A stretch of DNA of 64,000 bases, taken from positions 75,500,427 through 75,564,426 of the forward strand of contig OZ034968.1 in the NCBI GenBank assembly GCA_964030785.1, given 5' to 3'. The position numbers and the translations under genes are program-made. The stretch is from Siderastrea siderea (lineage: Eukaryota > Cnidaria > Anthozoa > Scleractinia > Rhizangiidae). The notes under the pieces are model-generated. The model was not told where the DNA came from, ran no database searches, and saw nothing but the letters and a program-made list of their open reading frames with translations. Shown piece after piece: positions 62,151 through 64,000 of the stretch. The first letter of the stretch is position 1. Each line of letters opens with the position of its first letter.

Positions 62151-62461
62151 TATTTTTCTGAAGTCTCATCACGGTCAGTTATGAATCTGCGCATCTTGCC
62201 AAGATCGTAGTTGTCTTGCCGAGATTACGGTTGTCTTGGCGGGATCACCGATGTCTTGGCAAGATCACCCCGGGAACCGAAACTCTCGCCGGGATTCTTG
62301 CCAAGATCCCGGCCAAGATTTTTTCTTGCCAAGATCCCGTTAGAATCCCGGCGGGGAAATTCCGTTTCCCGGCAAGATTTTTTAGTTCCCGGCAAGATCC
62401 CGGTAGGAAGCGGGATTCTTGGCGGGATCCCGCCGGGATCCCGGTAGCCATTTTACAAGGG

Positions 62462-64000
62462 ACTGCAAAGATGCAGTCATCTTTAGGCAGTCAGTGAAGC
62501 CTATTGCAAACAAAAAATGCTGATCTTTCATGACTGGCAGATTTTAGTATAAACAGTTCTGTGTTTCCTATTTTTCAAAATTGAAAGCAATGAATAAGAT
62601 AAGTGAAAAACAAATAGCTTAAAGCCAGGAAGAAATATCCAAAGTCAAGATCTCATTTGAAATCTAGAGAAAAACCTTTTGTAAGTGCAACATGTCAGAA
62701 GAAAAGAATTTCATTAGCCAAGTTCATGCATCGCAGTCACAAATCAAATGTGACAAAAGATGAGTGACATTTTCTGTTTGTTTTAGTATTCACCGTTGGG
62801 TTTTCAAAATGTGGTCATTTTTAGGAAACCCACTGCAAAGATGCAGTCATCTTTAGGCAATCAGTGAAGCCTATTGCAAACAAAAAATGCTGATCTTTCA
62901 TGACTGGCAGATTTTAGTACAAACAGTTCTGTGTTTCATACTTTTCAAAGTTAAAGGCAATGAACAAGATGAGTGAAAAACAAAAAGCTTAAAGCCAGGA
63001 AGATAGATCCAAAGTCAAGATCTCATTTGAAATCTAGAGAAAAACCTGTTGTAAGTGCAACATGTCAGAAGAAAGGAATTTCATTAGCCAAGTTCATGCA
63101 TCGCAGTCACAAATCGAATGTGACAAAAGATGAATGGCATTTTCTGTTTGTTGTAGTATTCACTGTTGGGTTTTCAAAATGTGGTCATTTTTGGAAAACC
63201 CACTGCAAAGATGCAGTCATCTTTAGGCAGGCAGTGAAGCCTATTGCAAACAAAAAATGCTGATCTTTCATGACTGGCAGATTTTAGTACAAACAACTCT
63301 GTGTTTCATATTATCCAAAATTGAAAGCAATGAATAAGATAAGTGAAAAAAAAAACCTTAAAGCCAGGAAGAAAGATCTTAAGTCAAGATCTCATTTGAA
63401 ATCTAGAGAGAAACTTTTTGTAAGTGCATTACATGTCATGACAAAGGAATTTTATTAGCCAAGTTCATGCATCGCAGTCACAAATCGAATGTGACAAAAG
63501 ATGAATGGCATTTTCTGTTTGTTGTAGTATTCACTGTTGGGTTTTCAAAATGTGGTCATTTTCAGGAAACCCACTGCAAAGATGCAGTCATCTTTAGGCA
63601 GTCAGTGAAGCCTATTGCAAAACAAAAAATGCTGATCTTTCATGACTGGCAGATTTTAGTACAAACAGCTCTGTGTTTCATATTTTTCAAAATTGAAACC
63701 AATGAATAAGATAAGTGAAAAAGAAAAAGCTTAAAGCCAGGAAGAAAGATCCAAAGTCAAGATCTCATTTGAAATCTAGGGAGAAACCTTTCTTAAGTGC
63801 AACATGTCAGAAGAAAGGAATTTCATTAGCCAAGCTCATGCATCACAGTCACAAATCGAATGTGACAAAAGATGAATGGCATTTTCTGTTTGTTTTAGTA
63901 TTCACTGTTGGGTTTCCAAAATGTGGCCATTGTTAGGAAACCCACTGCAAGGATGCAGTCATCTTTAGGCAGTCAGTGAAGCCTATTGCAAACAAAAAAT
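62462..64000. repeat. Satellite array, continuation after the insertion
   Basis: The monomer interrupted at 58195 resumes at ACTGCAAAGATGCAGTC and about four monomers follow to the window end. Several carry the same variants as those near 36.5-37.6 kb (AAGATAGATCCAAAG, a monomer with AAACCTTAAAGCCAGG and AAGATCTTAAGTCAAG), so the array continues beyond the window. Confidence 0.95.

Larger units (their letters stand above)
58196..62461. mobile_element. 4.27 kb element with CCCTTGTAAAA ends inserted in the satellite
   Basis: The satellite monomer is cut between AAACCCAC and ACTGCAAAG. The inserted DNA starts CCCTTGTAAAAATGG, TACCGGGATC and ends GATCCCGGTAGCCATTTTAC, AAGGG, an inverted repeat of about 36 bp with several mismatches. 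AC flanks both sides, so the duplication is at most 2 bp as seen. Both ends have GC-rich subterminal DNA full of CCGGGATC, CTTGGC and GGCGGGA words; the left end holds a 69 bp tandem repeat. The interior (about 58750-62150) is normal AT-rich DNA with only short frames, and no transposase was seen. It is probably a nonautonomous DNA transposon of a family I cannot name. Confidence 0.75.

Noticed and set aside
62211..62497. Overlapping ORFs rich in Arg, Pro and Gly near 62.3 kb
   Set aside because: Same low-complexity GC-rich words as the other end of the inserted element, open on both strands.
30468..64000. CRISPR array
   Set aside because: The units are 370 bp head-to-tail monomers with no short repeat and unique spacer pattern, and the genome is eukaryotic.

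Overview
This is animal nuclear DNA. Coding sequence is split into short exons with GT-AG borders, and most of the window is transposable elements (TEs), foldback elements and satellite. The TE mix (BEL/Pao, CR1/L2-type LINEs, Penelope-like elements, many TA-, TTAA- and TAA-flanked foldbacks) resembles anthozoan cnidarian, possibly stony-coral, genomes. That placement is inference from TE style, not from a marker gene.

Layout. 1-3302: decayed BEL/Pao retrotransposon (integrase, pol C-terminus, probable 3' LTR), split by a 1.3 kb block of foldback elements. 3624-5491: foldback element flanked by TTAA, with arms of about 800 bp. 5636-17889, minus strand: seven exons with matching splice phases that form the 3' part of one multi-exon gene; an N-terminal exon candidate lies at 22366-22646. 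The best family match I can make by eye is gasdermin (membrane-pore cell-death executioner), held at moderate confidence. Its introns hold a LINE fragment, a decayed ORF pair, a 3.4 kb Penelope palindrome, a second LINE and several MITEs. 20.0-30.4 kb: mostly TE fragments, including a plus-strand ORF of unknown family at 21.3-21.8 kb and a Penelope fragment at 27.7-28.6 kb cut by a 362 bp element with a 9 bp target duplication.

30468-58195 and 62462-64000: one AT-rich satellite array with a monomer of about 370 bp, roughly 75 plus 4 copies in the window, running off its right edge. Variant monomers recur at fixed multi-monomer distances (for example 7780 and 7411 bp), so there is higher-order structure. 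The array is interrupted inside a monomer by a 4266 bp element (58196-62461) with CCCTTGTAAAA terminal inverted repeats. That element has GC-rich subterminal DNA, including a 69 bp tandem repeat, and no transposase that I can see.

The only plausible cellular gene is the gasdermin-like one. I found no rRNA, tRNA or CRISPR. The strongest leads are the 4.27 kb element inside the satellite, the satellite itself with a splice-donor-like and an acceptor-like site in each monomer, the near-perfect Penelope palindrome, and the gasdermin-like gene with its duplicated acidic exon.
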